A DNA stretch of 64,000 bases. Origin: Xenorhabdus bovienii SS-2004 (GTDB lineage Bacteria; Pseudomonadota; Gammaproteobacteria; Enterobacterales; Enterobacteriaceae). The translations under genes were made by a program, and so were the position numbers. The notes beneath the pieces were generated by a model, which saw only the letters and a program-made list of their open reading frames with translations, ran no database searches and was not told where the DNA came from. Below are positions 18,586 through 27,394 of this stretch, in pieces. Location of the stretch: NCBI RefSeq assembly GCF_000027225.1, contig NC_013892.1, forward strand, positions 3,100,001 to 3,164,000, given 5' to 3'. Position 1 is the stretch's first letter, and every line of letters starts with the position of its first letter.

Positions 18586-18610
18586 AAAAATCCCCCTTCA
18601 TAGAAGGGGG
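18586..18610 (-). terminator. Minus-strand terminator in the prophage remnant
   Basis: CCCCCTTC/GAAGGGGG (8 bp, loop ATA). On the minus strand the hairpin is followed by ATTTTTACTGG, giving a U run. Confidence 0.6.
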
Positions 18611-18617
18611 CATTGAT

Positions 18618-19205
18618 TTCGCCCCAAAGGGGCGCTATTAGTTCAGACTCTGAGAGCCTTCACTTCACATCCCTTTCAACGATAATTGATTGTCCTCATG
18701 TTCGTGCTTCTCTTGATACTTCACATACTTCCTTATCATTTCTTCATTTATACCTACGGTATCTACACAGTAGCCTCTTGACCAAAAATGATTTCCCCAC
18801 AACTTTTTCTTTCTCAAATAGGGAAATTTATTAAATAGACGAATAGCTGTTCGGCCTTTTAGATGACCAAGCACTTGAGATACTGATAATTTTGGCGGAA
18901 TTTTTACTAAAAGATGCACATGATCTATTTGAACATTCAATTCCACAATTTCTATTCCGAGCTGCTCACTGGAAATCCTTATCTGCTTATTTCCTTTCCT
19001 ACATTATTTTTCAGGATCCTAAATCGGTATTTGGGTGTCCATACGATATGGTATTGACAACACCAAAGCACATGCGATGCTTTCTTGAATCTACTCATGG
19101 TTAAATCCTTCTCTGTTATGGGGATAACGGATTCGGATTTTCCCATGAGTAGCATTATTGGCAGAGCCAACCTGTTGCTAACCACCTCCGCAGGAGGTGG
19201 TTTTC
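18618..19205 (-). mobile_element. Decayed IS200/IS605-family element
   Basis: A Y1-transposase remnant is bracketed by hairpins CGCCCC/GGGGCG (18620-18634) and AACCACCTCC/GGAGGTGGTT (19180-19202), consistent with the subterminal palindromes of IS200-type elements, which lack inverted repeats. Borders are estimates. Confidence 0.6.
18665..19098 (-). pseudogene. tnpA: IS200-family Y1 transposase TnpA, frameshifted
   Basis: The N-terminal part starts at 19098 (MSRFKKASHVLWCCQYHIVW) and reads to a TAA at 18979 after NNVGKEISR. The next frame continues QIRISSEQLGIEIVELNV and contains the HUH metal motif DHVHLLV and the catalytic Tyr region MIRKYVKYQEKHE, ending at 18665. A one-base shift near 18983-18990 joins the two. 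All catalytic residues survive but in two frames, so the protein is not made unless by frameshifting, which this family does not normally use. Confidence 0.85.
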
Positions 19206-19213
19206 AGTTAAGA

Positions 19214-19240
19214 ATAAAAAAGGTCGCAAATGCGACCTTA
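19214..19240 (-). terminator. Terminator of the relBE operon
   Basis: AAGGTCGCA/TGCGACCTT (9 bp, loop of 2-4 bases). On the minus strand it is followed by TTTTTTATTC, directly after relE. Confidence 0.8.
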
Positions 19241-19262
19241 TATTAAGTTATGAATTTATTAC

Positions 19263-19556
19263 TTATCGTACAATACGTTCACTGGCTATCTTATAGGCTT
19301 TAGAGTCTTCTCTTTTACCTACAGCAATAACCCATATCACAATATCTTCATCTATCACCTGATAGACAAGACGAAATCCAGAAGAGCGAAGCTTTATTTT
19401 GAAGCAACCTGCCAAATCACCGTGTAATCTGGCAGATTCAATATAGGGATTATCCTGTAGCTTCCGTAGCTTCTTTTTAAACTGTTCACGAATGCTGTTA
19501 TCCAGCTTCTACCATTCTTTTAAAGCGCGTTCGTCAAACTCAATATTAAATGTCAT
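19263..19556 (-). pseudogene. relE: RelE-family mRNA interferase toxin with an amber stop at codon 16
   Basis: From ATG 19556 the frame reads MTFNIEFDERALKEW, TAG at 19511-19509, KLDNSIREQFKKKLRKLQDN and onward to the conserved core CFKIKLRSSGFRLVYQVID and VIAVGKREDSKAYKIASERI, stop at 19263. The total is 97 codons against 95 in E. coli RelE, and every RelE landmark, including the active-site basic and tyrosine residues, is present. Only the TAG, where a Gln or similar residue is expected, breaks it. A stop in the toxin with an intact antitoxin is a common decay path. The start overlaps relB by 11 bases. Confidence 0.88.
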
Positions 19557-19800
19557 CGAGATTTACCCGAATTCGTTTGGCGGGATTTTTTAGGCGATCG
19601 CGTACTACATCCAAAATATCTTCATCTTCATCATGCTCTGCAACCATCACTGATACCTCAGTAAATGGCAGTTTTTCATTCTCTGCCACATAACGCAGGA
19701 AGAGTCGCATTGCATCGGAAGGAGATAGATTCAGTTTCTCAAATGCCTGATATGCATTCTTTTTTAGTTCTTCATCCACTCTGATCTGAATTGTGCTCAT
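19546..19800 (-). CDS. relB: RelB/DinJ-family antitoxin
   Basis: An 84-residue protein with an N-terminal ribbon-helix-helix DNA-binding domain (STIQIRVDEELKKNAYQAFE, NLSPSDAMRLFLRYVAE) and an acidic toxin-binding C-terminus (AEHDEDEDILDVV). RelB neutralises RelE and represses the operon. The ATG follows GGGTAACACT. It overlaps the relE start by 11 bases, which normally couples their translation. The partner toxin gene carries an amber codon. Confidence 0.93.
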   Translation of the reverse strand: MSTIQIRVDEELKKNAYQAFEKLNLSPSDAMRLFLRYVAENEKLPFTEVSVMVAEHDEDEDILDVVRDRLKNPAKRIRVNLDDI

Positions 19801-19812
19801 AGTGTTACCCTT

Positions 19813-19833
19813 TGTAATGACACTTGTATTACA
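19813..19833. promoter_or_regulatory. Candidate RelB operator
   Basis: TGTAAT-N9-ATTACA is a perfect inverted repeat 12 bases upstream of the relB start, with related TGTATTACA/TGTATGTTAC sequence beside it. Position and symmetry fit an autoregulatory ribbon-helix-helix operator. Confidence 0.6.
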
Positions 19834-20047
19834 TTGTATGTTACTTCACCTATGATGCAATGAGTTTTACAAAATTTTCGTAAAGCCAGCCATCCGTGGC
19901 TTGGGGTTATACTGGTAAAGACTCCTGCCTGAGATTATTTAGAATCCGCGAGTTATCAAAAGTGTTCAGCGTAAGATGAGCGGTCAATCTCTTAAGTATT
20001 GATTGCACCTCTCCGGAATTCCATTCGCTTTCTCTCGGGGAAGATCA

Positions 20048-20257
20048 ATGAACTCCGAAATTGTCCAAATCTTGCAAGATGCACTTGATACTGGTGTTAG
20101 CCAGATCGACCCAAGTATGTCGCCAGAGGATGCTCAGGCCACGTTCGAGGATGGAATGGAAGAATTGAGAAGATTGCTTACCAAAAAACAGGAAGAAATA
20201 TTAAATACAGCCAGAGTGTTTGCAAAGTTAACCAGCTCCAACAAAAAAGCCCCGTGA
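20048..20257 (+). CDS. Small hypothetical acidic protein
   Basis: A 69-residue protein, starting at MNSEIVQILQDALDTGVSQI with GGGGA 8 bases upstream; an in-frame ATG 45 bases earlier has no RBS. It is mostly helical with acidic heptad-like stretches (FEDGMEELRRLLTKKQEEIL). I do not recognise the family; size and setting suggest a prophage accessory gene. Its stop codon lies inside the terminator hairpin at 20246. Confidence 0.5.
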   Translation: MNSEIVQILQDALDTGVSQIDPSMSPEDAQATFEDGMEELRRLLTKKQEEILNTARVFAKLTSSNKKAP

Positions 20258-20266
20258 TGGGGCTTT
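20246..20266. terminator. Bidirectional terminator T1
   Basis: AAAGCCCC/GGGGCTTT, loop GTGAT. It ends the plus-strand gene at 20257 and, with TTTTTTG on the minus strand, the small membrane peptide gene at 20271. Confidence 0.8.
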
Positions 20267-20270
20267 ATGA

Positions 20271-20363
20271 TTACATTGAAGCTAGATTTTTTGATAAGAG
20301 ATAGAAGAACATAACCACGAATGCAACAACTGCAATTATAATTGTCTGCTTCTTATTTTTCAT
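20271..20363 (-). CDS. Possible 30-residue single-span membrane peptide
   Basis: From ATG 20363 the frame reads MKNKKQTIIIAVVAFVVMFF, then YLLSKNLASM and TAA. It has a positively charged start, one hydrophobic span of about 17 residues and a short tail, the pattern of small inner-membrane proteins. It is immediately followed by a terminator on its strand. No strong RBS is visible (GGATAAAAA upstream), which lowers confidence. Function unknown. Confidence 0.4.
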   Translation of the reverse strand: MKNKKQTIIIAVVAFVVMFFYLLSKNLASM

Positions 20364-20427
20364 TTTTTATCCATAATGTTTTGAGTAAAAACTTTTATAT
20401 ATTAGAGTATTATAAGAAAGCAATCCA

Positions 20428-20450
20428 TAAAAAAAGCCCGTGATGGGGCT
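20428..20450 (-). terminator. Terminator T2
   Basis: AGCCC-GTGAT-GGGGCT; on the minus strand the hairpin is followed by TTTTTTTATGG. It serves the broken lipoprotein gene at 20480. A 17-base sequence TTGGCTTTCAGAGAAAA lies next to it (20453-20469) and is repeated exactly at 20991-21007. Confidence 0.75.
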
Positions 20451-20479
20451 GTTTGGCTTTCAGAGAAAACTAAAAGGCA

Positions 20480-20911
20480 TTATTCTTGTTCTTGCTCTTT
20501 TTTACAGTTAGTTAGATGCTGCGTTATCCCGCCATAACGTGGATTACCAATCGTAAGTGTCGCTATGCGGTATTTTGGAGAAAAATCTTCACTAAATTCG
20601 CCATCGTCATATTTAAATTCTCTTTCTGACATTAGCTTCCTGCCATCCCGCGTTACTGGCGGCGCAGTCATAGCCATCTCATGACCGACATAATCACCTG
20701 ATTTCATCCCATGAATTGTCATAGCCCCATTTTTAAAGGTCATTTTGGCTTTCACTACCGTTAGCGGGAAAGAATATTCACTTCCTTAGTCTACTGCTAC
20801 GGCATTCATTGACAGACCTATTTTACAAGTATAAACGCCATTAAATTCACTGTAGTTATCACCGCACCCTATTAAGGTAAGCGCTGTACATACTATTAGT
20901 ATCCTTTTCAT
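20480..20911 (-). pseudogene. Small lipoprotein gene with an in-frame ochre codon
   Basis: From ATG 20911 the frame gives a lipoprotein signal MKRILIVCTALTLIGCGDN with lipobox LIGC, continues EFNGVYTCKIGLSMNAVAVD, meets TAA at codon 42 (20788-20786), then GSEYSFPLTVVKAKMTFKN and onward for 100 codons to 20480. The total would be about 143 residues. The open 3' frame keeps a coherent protein character (KYRIATLTIGNPRYGGITQH), so a recent nonsense change is likely. The family is not recognised. Confidence 0.65.
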
Positions 20912-20968
20912 AACATCCTTACATTTTTTGCGGTAATCATAACAGTTGATTGCTTAAAATAATCACAA

Positions 20969-20987
20969 GAAAAGCCCGTTGGGGCTT
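20969..20987 (-). terminator. Terminator T3
   Basis: AAGCCC-GTTG-GGGCTT with TTTTCTTG following on the minus strand; it ends the lipoprotein gene at 21008. Confidence 0.7.
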
Positions 20988-21007
20988 CTCTTGGCTTTCA
21001 GAGAAAA

Positions 21008-21484
21008 TCAGCTATCACAATGTCCTTCCTTTGCAAGACGAACACCCGCCTGAGATATTACCCTTTTTCCTTCTTCCTCTGTTGATGCACTCAAACCAGC
21101 ACCACCAACAAAAACTCCCATTTTTATGTATTGCCTTATGAAGTAATTTTTTCCAGATTCGGTGAAAATTACTAGGTCATTAGGGGAGAACTCTGATTCG
21201 GTTGATATTTTGTGGTTTTGGCTGCCTGATACTTGTGTGTAGAAAAACGTTTTATCTGCTGTTTCTCCAATACACTTCCCATCAACATAAATGTCTTTTT
21301 TTAGAGCCTTACCGACAAAGCTGTCGCGGTAGATATATAAGCCAGATTTGCTTTCCTCTGGGGCAGAAAAGCTTTTAGCTTGTGCTGATTTTTGTTCAGT
21401 TGCAAGAGGTACGCTGGCACAACCATTGAGAAACAAAGCGCCTAAAAGAGAAGCTGATAAAAGTAATTTTTTAGTATTCATCAT
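21008..21484 (-). CDS. DUF2846-type lipoprotein
   Basis: A 158-residue lipoprotein with signal peptide MMNTKKLLLSASLLGALFLN and lipobox LNGC (Cys22). The mature part has GLYIYRDSFVGKALKKDIYV, DGKCIGETADKTFFY and GKNYFIRQYIKMGVFVGGAG, matching the DUF2846 pattern of small envelope lipoproteins, whose function is unknown. The upstream RBS region is weak (the second Met at 21481 is an equal start choice). It lies in a series of separately terminated lipoprotein genes. Confidence 0.8.
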   Translation of the reverse strand: MMNTKKLLLSASLLGALFLNGCASVPLATEQKSAQAKSFSAPEESKSGLYIYRDSFVGKALKKDIYVDGKCIGETADKTFFYTQVSGSQNHKISTESEFSPNDLVIFTESGKNYFIRQYIKMGVFVGGAGLSASTEEEGKRVISQAGVRLAKEGHCDS

Positions 21485-21625
21485 AAAAAACAGAACCTTT
21501 TGTATAAAAGTAAAAAAACTAACCTCGCAACTGAGGTTACTTAGATAGAGTTTGTGTGATGGATGTCCAGTTAAAATCTCTCTTTAAGGCACGGATGGTT
21601 TTAAAGCCCCGTCTGGGACTGTTTT

Positions 21626-21988
21626 CTAACGCTCAATGACGTATAAATCGGATTTATTTATTTCCATTCTAATATGAGCTATCCCATTAACTATCAATGA
21701 GTTTGGAGGACGAGGCGTATCGCTTATATCAATCATAGCTTCGACTTTACCGCAAAATACTTTATCTCGCCCCTCTGATAGGATGTTCGAGGGATTTGCA
21801 TTGGCATCAATATCAAATGTAACCAAACATGTTTTCTCAATCCCTTTATCCTGATCCATTATGATAATGTTAGACAAAGATTTTATAACCAAATCCGAAT
21901 ATGTTTGCTCAGGTGTCTTTTGTTCTTTTTCGCCACACCCTGCTAATGCCATTAATGACAACAATAAACAAACTGACTTTTTCATCAC
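21626..21988 (-). CDS. Lipoprotein with a TonB/TolA C-terminal-like domain
   Basis: A 120-residue lipoprotein with signal MMKKSVCLLLSLMALAGCGE and lipobox LAGC (Cys18). The rest contains CLVTFDIDANANPSNI, FCGKVEAMIDIS and GIAHIRMEINKSD, which resembles the TonB/TolA C-terminal fold found alone in phage and island lipoproteins. The role is unknown. An RBS-like GAGAATGTG precedes the ATG. A weak hairpin (21602-21619) follows. Confidence 0.6.
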   Translation of the reverse strand: MMKKSVCLLLSLMALAGCGEKEQKTPEQTYSDLVIKSLSNIIIMDQDKGIEKTCLVTFDIDANANPSNILSEGRDKVFCGKVEAMIDISDTPRPPNSLIVNGIAHIRMEINKSDLYVIER

Positions 21989-22093
21989 ATTCTCATTGTT
22001 AAATATTTCCTACATTTAACCACTGAGATAATGATAAGTGTTACTGATTATTTGATCAGCAATTTCAGAAGTGTGAGAGGAGTTACAAAAGTC

Positions 22094-22863
22094 GGTCATG
22101 ACTCTATTTTATTGATAGTGATGAATGTTCAGATAATATCCTATAATTCTGTCATGCATTTCTATGGATTTTGAAAAAGACAATGTTTTGCGAGTCAGTC
22201 TTGCCAAATGTTGACGAAGATTCAGGTTATGCTTCTCTATGCGTTGGGTATAACGCTTGCTGGCCACATGGCGTTTCCCTGCGAGTGCTTTTTCGTAATT
22301 TTTCCAGCCATCTGTCATATAAATAATAATGTTGAAAGGTGCCAGTAAAGCTAATAGGCGCATTAATGTCTTTTTTGTTCTTGGACCAAAAACATGGGCG
22401 ATCACTTTTCGTCTTATCCTGTCGTCGGCATAAAAGAGCCAACGAGGCGGCTTCTTTGACTTTACGTAAGACCATTGTTCATCCATTTCGCAGCAGACAA
22501 TCACTTCAGTGCCAGGTTTAATCGCTTCTGTTACCGATTTGGGTTTGAGTTTTTTAAATGCCGAAGTACGGTATTCAGGCCAATCCCCATCACTCGTGCT
22601 GTCGCCCGACATCCCATTCCATTCATAGCCATATCGACGATTTGCTTATGGGTACCGAGACGACAAGCGGCATAAGTGAACTCCTGTTGCCAGGAGTGAC
22701 GGCAGGATTGGCAAAGATAACGTTGGTGACCAGAACGCGAGCGCCCATTGCGATGGATCCCTTTCACTGCGGAACAAGAGGGGCAAGTTACATCAATCTT
22801 TGCCATTTGAATGTTTTCCAAATAGACAGACTATACATGATTCAATAAATTGATGTCACGACC
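22094..22863 (-). mobile_element. Second IS1-family element (about 770 bp)
   Basis: Ends are related inverted repeats: GGTCATGACTCTATTTTATT from 22094 and, on the other strand, GGTCGTGACATCAATTTATT from 22863. No matching target duplication is seen at the borders, so this copy may be old or the product of a rearrangement. It differs clearly in sequence from the IS1-type element at 6941. Confidence 0.85.
22109..22806 (-). CDS. IS1-family transposase InsAB' (programmed -1 frameshift)
   Basis: InsA starts at 22806 ([20 protein letters not shown]) with a zinc finger (CPSC...CQSC) and HTH, and ends at 22531. A -1 shift at the slippery AAAAAAC (22549-22555) leads into InsB, ending at 22109 with [15 protein letters not shown]; its catalytic domain includes [30 protein letters not shown] and [13 protein letters not shown]. 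Both frames are open, so the transposase can be made by the usual IS1 frameshift. Confidence 0.9.
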
Positions 22864-22964
22864 TACACGACCCCAGAGCCGGACTTCGTAGCCATCCAAG
22901 CCCTGTTTCTTCAAAATCACTTTCTATCTCCCAGCACTGATCCGTTTGAATTACTACAGATTAA

Positions 22965-24158
22965 CTACAACCCCAATGCATATTTCAGCGCCAGCTTTTT
23001 CATCGCCCCTGAACGTTGTGCCGCCATCAGCGCTAAATTCCGCATGGTTTTCAAGCCCGGCAAATCATAGCTGAATGCGGTGTGGAAGAGATCCATACCC
23101 GCCTGCATCACTAAATTATCCGGCATCCTGCGACGCTGATAACGCACCAATACCGCTTGAGAATCCCACTCTTCCTGTAATTCTTTAGCGTTTATCAGCA
23201 CCTTAAGCAAAACCTCAACATCTCGATAACCTAAATTCACGCCCTGCCCGGCCAATGGATTAATGGTATGAGCCGCATCGCCAAGCAAGGCCAATCCCTC
23301 ACGCACATAGTGGCTGGCATGGTGACGAGTAAGAGGAAACGAACCCACAGCAATTGGAGTCACTTTGCCCAAGCGGGAGGGAAATGCCTGAAAGATTTCT
23401 CGCTCAAGCTGTACCATCGTCATCGATTGTAATTGACGAATTCGGGCAGGAGAATCGTACCAGACCAATGAAGCCCACTGATCAAACAGAGGTAGGAAAG
23501 CTCTCGGGCCAGAAGGGAAAAACTGCTGCCATGTGGTGTCCTGCTGAGGTTGTTCAGTTTTGACGGTAATTAACATACATGACTGCCGGTATTGCCACCC
23601 ATTGCTGCCAATACCGGCCAGTTGTCGAACCTGAGAGCGGGCACCATCTGCACCAATGATCAGACGCGCATTCATTTCCGTGCCATCCATCAATGTTACT
23701 TGCCATATTTGATGTGCATGCTGCCGTTGCATCGATTTCAGGGCGGCCGGGCAAAACAGTGTCAGATTCGGGTAACGTTCAAACTCCTGCCACAGTGCCA
23801 ATTGCAGGATGTAGTTCTCTACCATATAGCCCAACTCTGTCAGCCCAAGACTTTGAACATCGAAAGTCACGTTGGAATCATGCTGCTCCCACGTCTCCAA
23901 TTTCCGGTAAGGTGCACTGCGCATCCGCAAAACATGGTTCCAAACACCCAATTGTTTCAATAAATCCACGGAAGCGCAGCTAATTGCAGATACGCGAATA
24001 TCCGGTTCATTACCTTCATTATAAGGCTGCGGCAACTGATGCTCCAGTAACGCGACACGCCAGCCCTCTTGTGCGAGTCCCAAAGCCGTCGCTGCACCAA
24101 CCATACCCGCACCCACGACGACGATATCGAATTTTTGCTGTGGATTATTCATATTCAT
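22965..24158 (-). CDS. ubiF: 3-demethoxyubiquinol 3-hydroxylase (UbiF)
   Basis: UbiF is the flavin monooxygenase for the C6 hydroxylation (5-demethoxyubiquinone hydroxylase step) of ubiquinone synthesis, acting at the inner membrane. The 397-residue protein has the FAD dinucleotide fold VVVGAGMVGAATALGLAQEG, the DG motif GADGARSQVR, and GDAAHTINPLAGQGVNLGYR near residue 290. The start at 24158 follows AGGAAG; GTG 24161 and ATG 24152 are also possible. It is divergent from miaB, as in E. coli, but on its other side an IS1-type element replaces the tRNA operon as the immediate neighbour. Confidence 0.96.
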   Translation of the reverse strand: MNMNNPQQKFDIVVVGAGMVGAATALGLAQEGWRVALLEHQLPQPYNEGNEPDIRVSAISCASVDLLKQLGVWNHVLRMRSAPYRKLETWEQHDSNVTFDVQSLGLTELGYMVENYILQLALWQEFERYPNLTLFCPAALKSMQRQHAHQIWQVTLMDGTEMNARLIIGADGARSQVRQLAGIGSNGWQYRQSCMLITVKTEQPQQDTTWQQFFPSGPRAFLPLFDQWASLVWYDSPARIRQLQSMTMVQLEREIFQAFPSRLGKVTPIAVGSFPLTRHHASHYVREGLALLGDAAHTINPLAGQGVNLGYRDVEVLLKVLINAKELQEEWDSQAVLVRYQRRRMPDNLVMQAGMDLFHTAFSYDLPGLKTMRNLALMAAQRSGAMKKLALKYALGL

Positions 24159-24355
24159 CACGCCATTAACTTCCTGATTAAAATAGTGTACCGGAATTTT
24201 CCCTTTCCGGCTGTGAATATCCGATGTTACAGTCTGGTCACTGGTGCCTCAAATGACTACAATAGCCTGTAATATTATGCTAAATACATTATGTTCAATA
24301 CACTGCGCTTTTCAGTGTTGATGCAACATTTCACTGGAAATACCGGATACATAAA

Positions 24356-25786
24356 ATGTCGACGATAAAAAAACTGTATATCAAAACCTGGGGCTGTCAG
24401 ATGAACGAATATGATTCATCCAAGATGGCCGACTTACTGGAAACCACTCACGGTTATCAGTTAACCGATGTCGCCGAAGAAGCAGATATCTTACTCCTGA
24501 ACACCTGTTCAATCCGTGAAAAAGCCCAAGAAAAAGTCTTCCATCAGCTCGGGCGCTGGAAGGGTTTAAAAGACAAAAATCCCGAAATTATTATTGGTGT
24601 CGGTGGCTGTGTTGCATCTCAGGAAGGGGATTTCATCCGCCAACGCGCTCCTAGCGTTGATATTATCTTCGGGCCTCAAACCCTGCATCGCCTGCCTGAA
24701 ATGATTAATCATGTGAAAGGCACCCACAGTCCAATAGTTGATATCAGCTTCCCTGAGATCGAAAAATTCGACCGAATGCCAGAACCTCGGGCAGAAGGCC
24801 CGAGCGCATTCGTCTCCATTATGGAAGGCTGCAATAAGTACTGTACATTCTGCGTCGTTCCTTACACCCGAGGAGAAGAAGTCAGCCGTCCTTGTGATGA
24901 TATTTTGTTTGAAATTGCCCAGCTTGCTGCTCAAGGCGTACGTGACGTTAACCTGCTCGGTCAGAACGTTAACGCTTACCGAGGCGCAGCATTCGACGGG
25001 GATATCTGCACATTTGCGGAATTACTGCGTCTGGTCGCGGCCATTGATGGTATTGACCGCATTCGCTTCACCACCAGCCATCCTATTGAATTTACCGATG
25101 ATATTATCGCGGTTTACGAAGACACACCGGAGTTAGTCAGCTATCTGCACCTACCCGTACAGAGTGGCTCTGACCGTATCCTGACCCAGATGAAACGTGC
25201 ACATACCGCACTGGAATACAAAGGGATCATCCGCCGTCTGCGCAAAGCACGTCCTGACATTCTGATCAGTTCTGACTTCATCATCGGTTTCCCTGGTGAA
25301 ACACAGGATGACTTCGAAAAAACCATGCAACTGATTGCCGATGTGAATTTCGACATGAGTTTCAGCTTCATCTATTCAGCGCGTCCGGGAACCCCTGCGG
25401 CCGATTTGCCGGATGACGTGAGTGAAGAAGAAAAAAAACAGCGCCTGTATCTGCTCCAGCAGCGTATCAATCAGCAGGCCATGAGCTTCAGCCGCGCAAT
25501 GGTTGGCAGTACACAGCGTATTCTGGTTGAAGGCACATCCCGCAAAAATATCATGGAGCTTTCCGGCCGTACTGAAAATAACCGCGTGGTTAATTTTGAA
25601 GGAACGCCTGACATGATTGGCAAGTTCGTTGATGCCGAAATTGTTGACGTGTATGCCAACTCCCTGCGCGGTAAAGTTATCCGTACAGAAGATGAGATGA
25701 ATTTGCGCATCCATGAGTCACCTGAGTCAGTCATCGCCCGTACCCGCAAGGAAGATGAAATCGGCGTTGGCATTTATCAGCCTTAA
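24356..25786 (+). CDS. miaB: tRNA-2-methylthio-N6-dimethylallyladenosine synthase MiaB
   Basis: MiaB adds a methylthio group to i6A37 of tRNAs reading U-starting codons. The 476 residues (E. coli 474) carry the UPF0004 domain with three cluster cysteines ([27 protein letters not shown]), the radical SAM motif CNKYCTFC (about residue 158) and a C-terminal TRAM domain ([10 protein letters not shown]...). It begins a cluster with ybeZ-ybeY-ybeX-lnt. Confidence 0.98.
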   Translation: MSTIKKLYIKTWGCQMNEYDSSKMADLLETTHGYQLTDVAEEADILLLNTCSIREKAQEKVFHQLGRWKGLKDKNPEIIIGVGGCVASQEGDFIRQRAPSVDIIFGPQTLHRLPEMINHVKGTHSPIVDISFPEIEKFDRMPEPRAEGPSAFVSIMEGCNKYCTFCVVPYTRGEEVSRPCDDILFEIAQLAAQGVRDVNLLGQNVNAYRGAAFDGDICTFAELLRLVAAIDGIDRIRFTTSHPIEFTDDIIAVYEDTPELVSYLHLPVQSGSDRILTQMKRAHTALEYKGIIRRLRKARPDILISSDFIIGFPGETQDDFEKTMQLIADVNFDMSFSFIYSARPGTPAADLPDDVSEEEKKQRLYLLQQRINQQAMSFSRAMVGSTQRILVEGTSRKNIMELSGRTENNRVVNFEGTPDMIGKFVDAEIVDVYANSLRGKVIRTEDEMNLRIHESPESVIARTRKEDEIGVGIYQP

Positions 25787-25810
25787 CAGGCCCTAACATA
25801 GAGATAATCA

Positions 25811-26857
25811 GTGACACAAATAAACTCACAAGTAGCAACACAAGAGATCTTTCTGGAACCCGCAGATAATCAACGGCTGATGAGTCTGTGTGGCCCACTT
25901 GATGACAACCTGAAACAACTTGAGCGTCGTCTTGGAGTAGAGATCAGCCGCCGCGACAATCGTTTCAAACTGGTGGGTAAGCCATTGTGTGTCAGTGCAG
26001 TAGCCGGTATCCTGCGCCATCTTTACGTCGAAACCGCACCTGTCCGCAGCGTGATCCCAAACATTGAACCTGAACAGATTCATCTGGCCATCACAGAAAG
26101 CCGCGTGCTGGAGCAATCGGCAGAAAGTATTCCTGACTACGGCAAGGCTGTGAATATCAGAACCAAGCGGGGTGTTGTGAAGCCCCGTACGCCCAACCAA
26201 GCACAATACATTGCCAATATCCTTGATTATGATATTACCTTTGGGATTGGGCCAGCAGGGACAGGGAAAACTTATCTGGCCGTTGCCGCCGCCGTTGATT
26301 CACTGGAACGTCAGGAAATCCGTCGTATCCTGCTAACTCGTCCAGCAGTTGAAGCGGGTGAAAAGCTGGGATTTCTGCCGGGTGATCTGAGCCAGAAGGT
26401 CGATCCTTATTTGCGCCCGCTTTACGATGCGTTGTTTGAGATGCTGGGATTTGAAAAAGTTGAGAAGTTGATCGAAAGAAATGTTATTGAAGTGGCTCCA
26501 CTGGCCTATATGCGTGGACGTACCCTCAATGATGCCTTTATTATTCTCGACGAAAGCCAGAATACCACCATTGAACAGATGAAGATGTTTTTAACCCGCA
26601 TTGGCTTCAATTCCAAAGCGGTGATTACCGGTGACGTGACTCAGATTGACTTGCCAAAAGGCCAGAAATCCGGCCTTAGCCACGCAGTAGAAGTCTTGTC
26701 TGAAGTTGATGAATTAAGCTTTAATTTCTTCCATAGCGAAGACGTTGTCCGCCATCCGGTGGTCGCCAAAGTCGTTATCGCCTATGAAGCATGGGAATCT
26801 GCGGAACAGAAACGGAAGCAAGAGCTTAATGATAAACGCAAGCAGGAAGCGCAATGA
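25811..26857 (+). CDS. ybeZ: PhoH-like ATPase YbeZ
   Basis: YbeZ is a PhoH-family P-loop ATPase that associates with the endonuclease YbeY in rRNA processing. The start is GTG 25811 ([17 protein letters not shown]) with 348 residues (E. coli 346). Visible are the N-terminal KH-like region, [11 protein letters not shown], Walker [12 protein letters not shown] and Walker [12 protein letters not shown], then [10 protein letters not shown]. Its stop overlaps the ybeY start by 4 bases (ATGA), implying coupled translation. Confidence 0.96.
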   Translation: MTQINSQVATQEIFLEPADNQRLMSLCGPLDDNLKQLERRLGVEISRRDNRFKLVGKPLCVSAVAGILRHLYVETAPVRSVIPNIEPEQIHLAITESRVLEQSAESIPDYGKAVNIRTKRGVVKPRTPNQAQYIANILDYDITFGIGPAGTGKTYLAVAAAVDSLERQEIRRILLTRPAVEAGEKLGFLPGDLSQKVDPYLRPLYDALFEMLGFEKVEKLIERNVIEVAPLAYMRGRTLNDAFIILDESQNTTIEQMKMFLTRIGFNSKAVITGDVTQIDLPKGQKSGLSHAVEVLSEVDELSFNFFHSEDVVRHPVVAKVVIAYEAWESAEQKRKQELNDKRKQEAQ

Positions 26858-27321
26858 ATTCAGTTATATTAGATTTACAAATTGCATGTGAAAATCCAGA
26901 AGGGCTGCCTGATGAAGCCCTTTTCCAGCGCTGGCTGGAGAGTATTCTGCCACAATTTCAGGCAGAAAGTGAAGTAACAATCCGCTTGGTCGATGAGGCA
27001 GAAAGCCACGATTTAAACCTCACTTATCGCGGGAAAGATAAACCAACCAATGTGTTATCCTTTCCGTTTGAAGCACCGCCTGAAGTGGAATTGCCTTTGC
27101 TCGGTGATTTAATCATCTGTCGTCAAGTTGTTGAACAAGAAGCAGAGGAACAACAAAAAACAGTTGAAGAACACTGGGCACACATGGTAATTCACGGTTC
27201 TCTCCATCTGCTTGGATACGACCATATCGAAGACGATGAAGCAGAAGAAATGGAATCTCTGGAAACAGAAATTCTACAAAAAATGGGTTATGCTGATCCC
27301 TATCTTGCGGAAAAAAAATAA
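26854..27321 (+). CDS. ybeY: Endoribonuclease YbeY (16S rRNA 3' maturation)
   Basis: YbeY is a metal-dependent single-strand RNase for 16S rRNA 3' end maturation and 70S quality control. The 155-residue protein (same as E. coli) has [19 protein letters not shown] and the zinc motif H-x3-H-x5-H in [18 protein letters not shown]. It overlaps ybeZ by 4 bases. Confidence 0.97.
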   Translation: MNSVILDLQIACENPEGLPDEALFQRWLESILPQFQAESEVTIRLVDEAESHDLNLTYRGKDKPTNVLSFPFEAPPEVELPLLGDLIICRQVVEQEAEEQQKTVEEHWAHMVIHGSLHLLGYDHIEDDEAEEMESLETEILQKMGYADPYLAEKK

Positions 27322-27394
27322 CCGTTAGCATCATTTTTATGCTAAAAATTACGATTTACAATATTAATTAATGGGGAATTTTCATTCAAACGCC

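Noticed and set aside
22864..22964. Possible gene remnant between the second IS1-type element and ubiF
   Set aside because: Only about 100 bases without an open frame of note.
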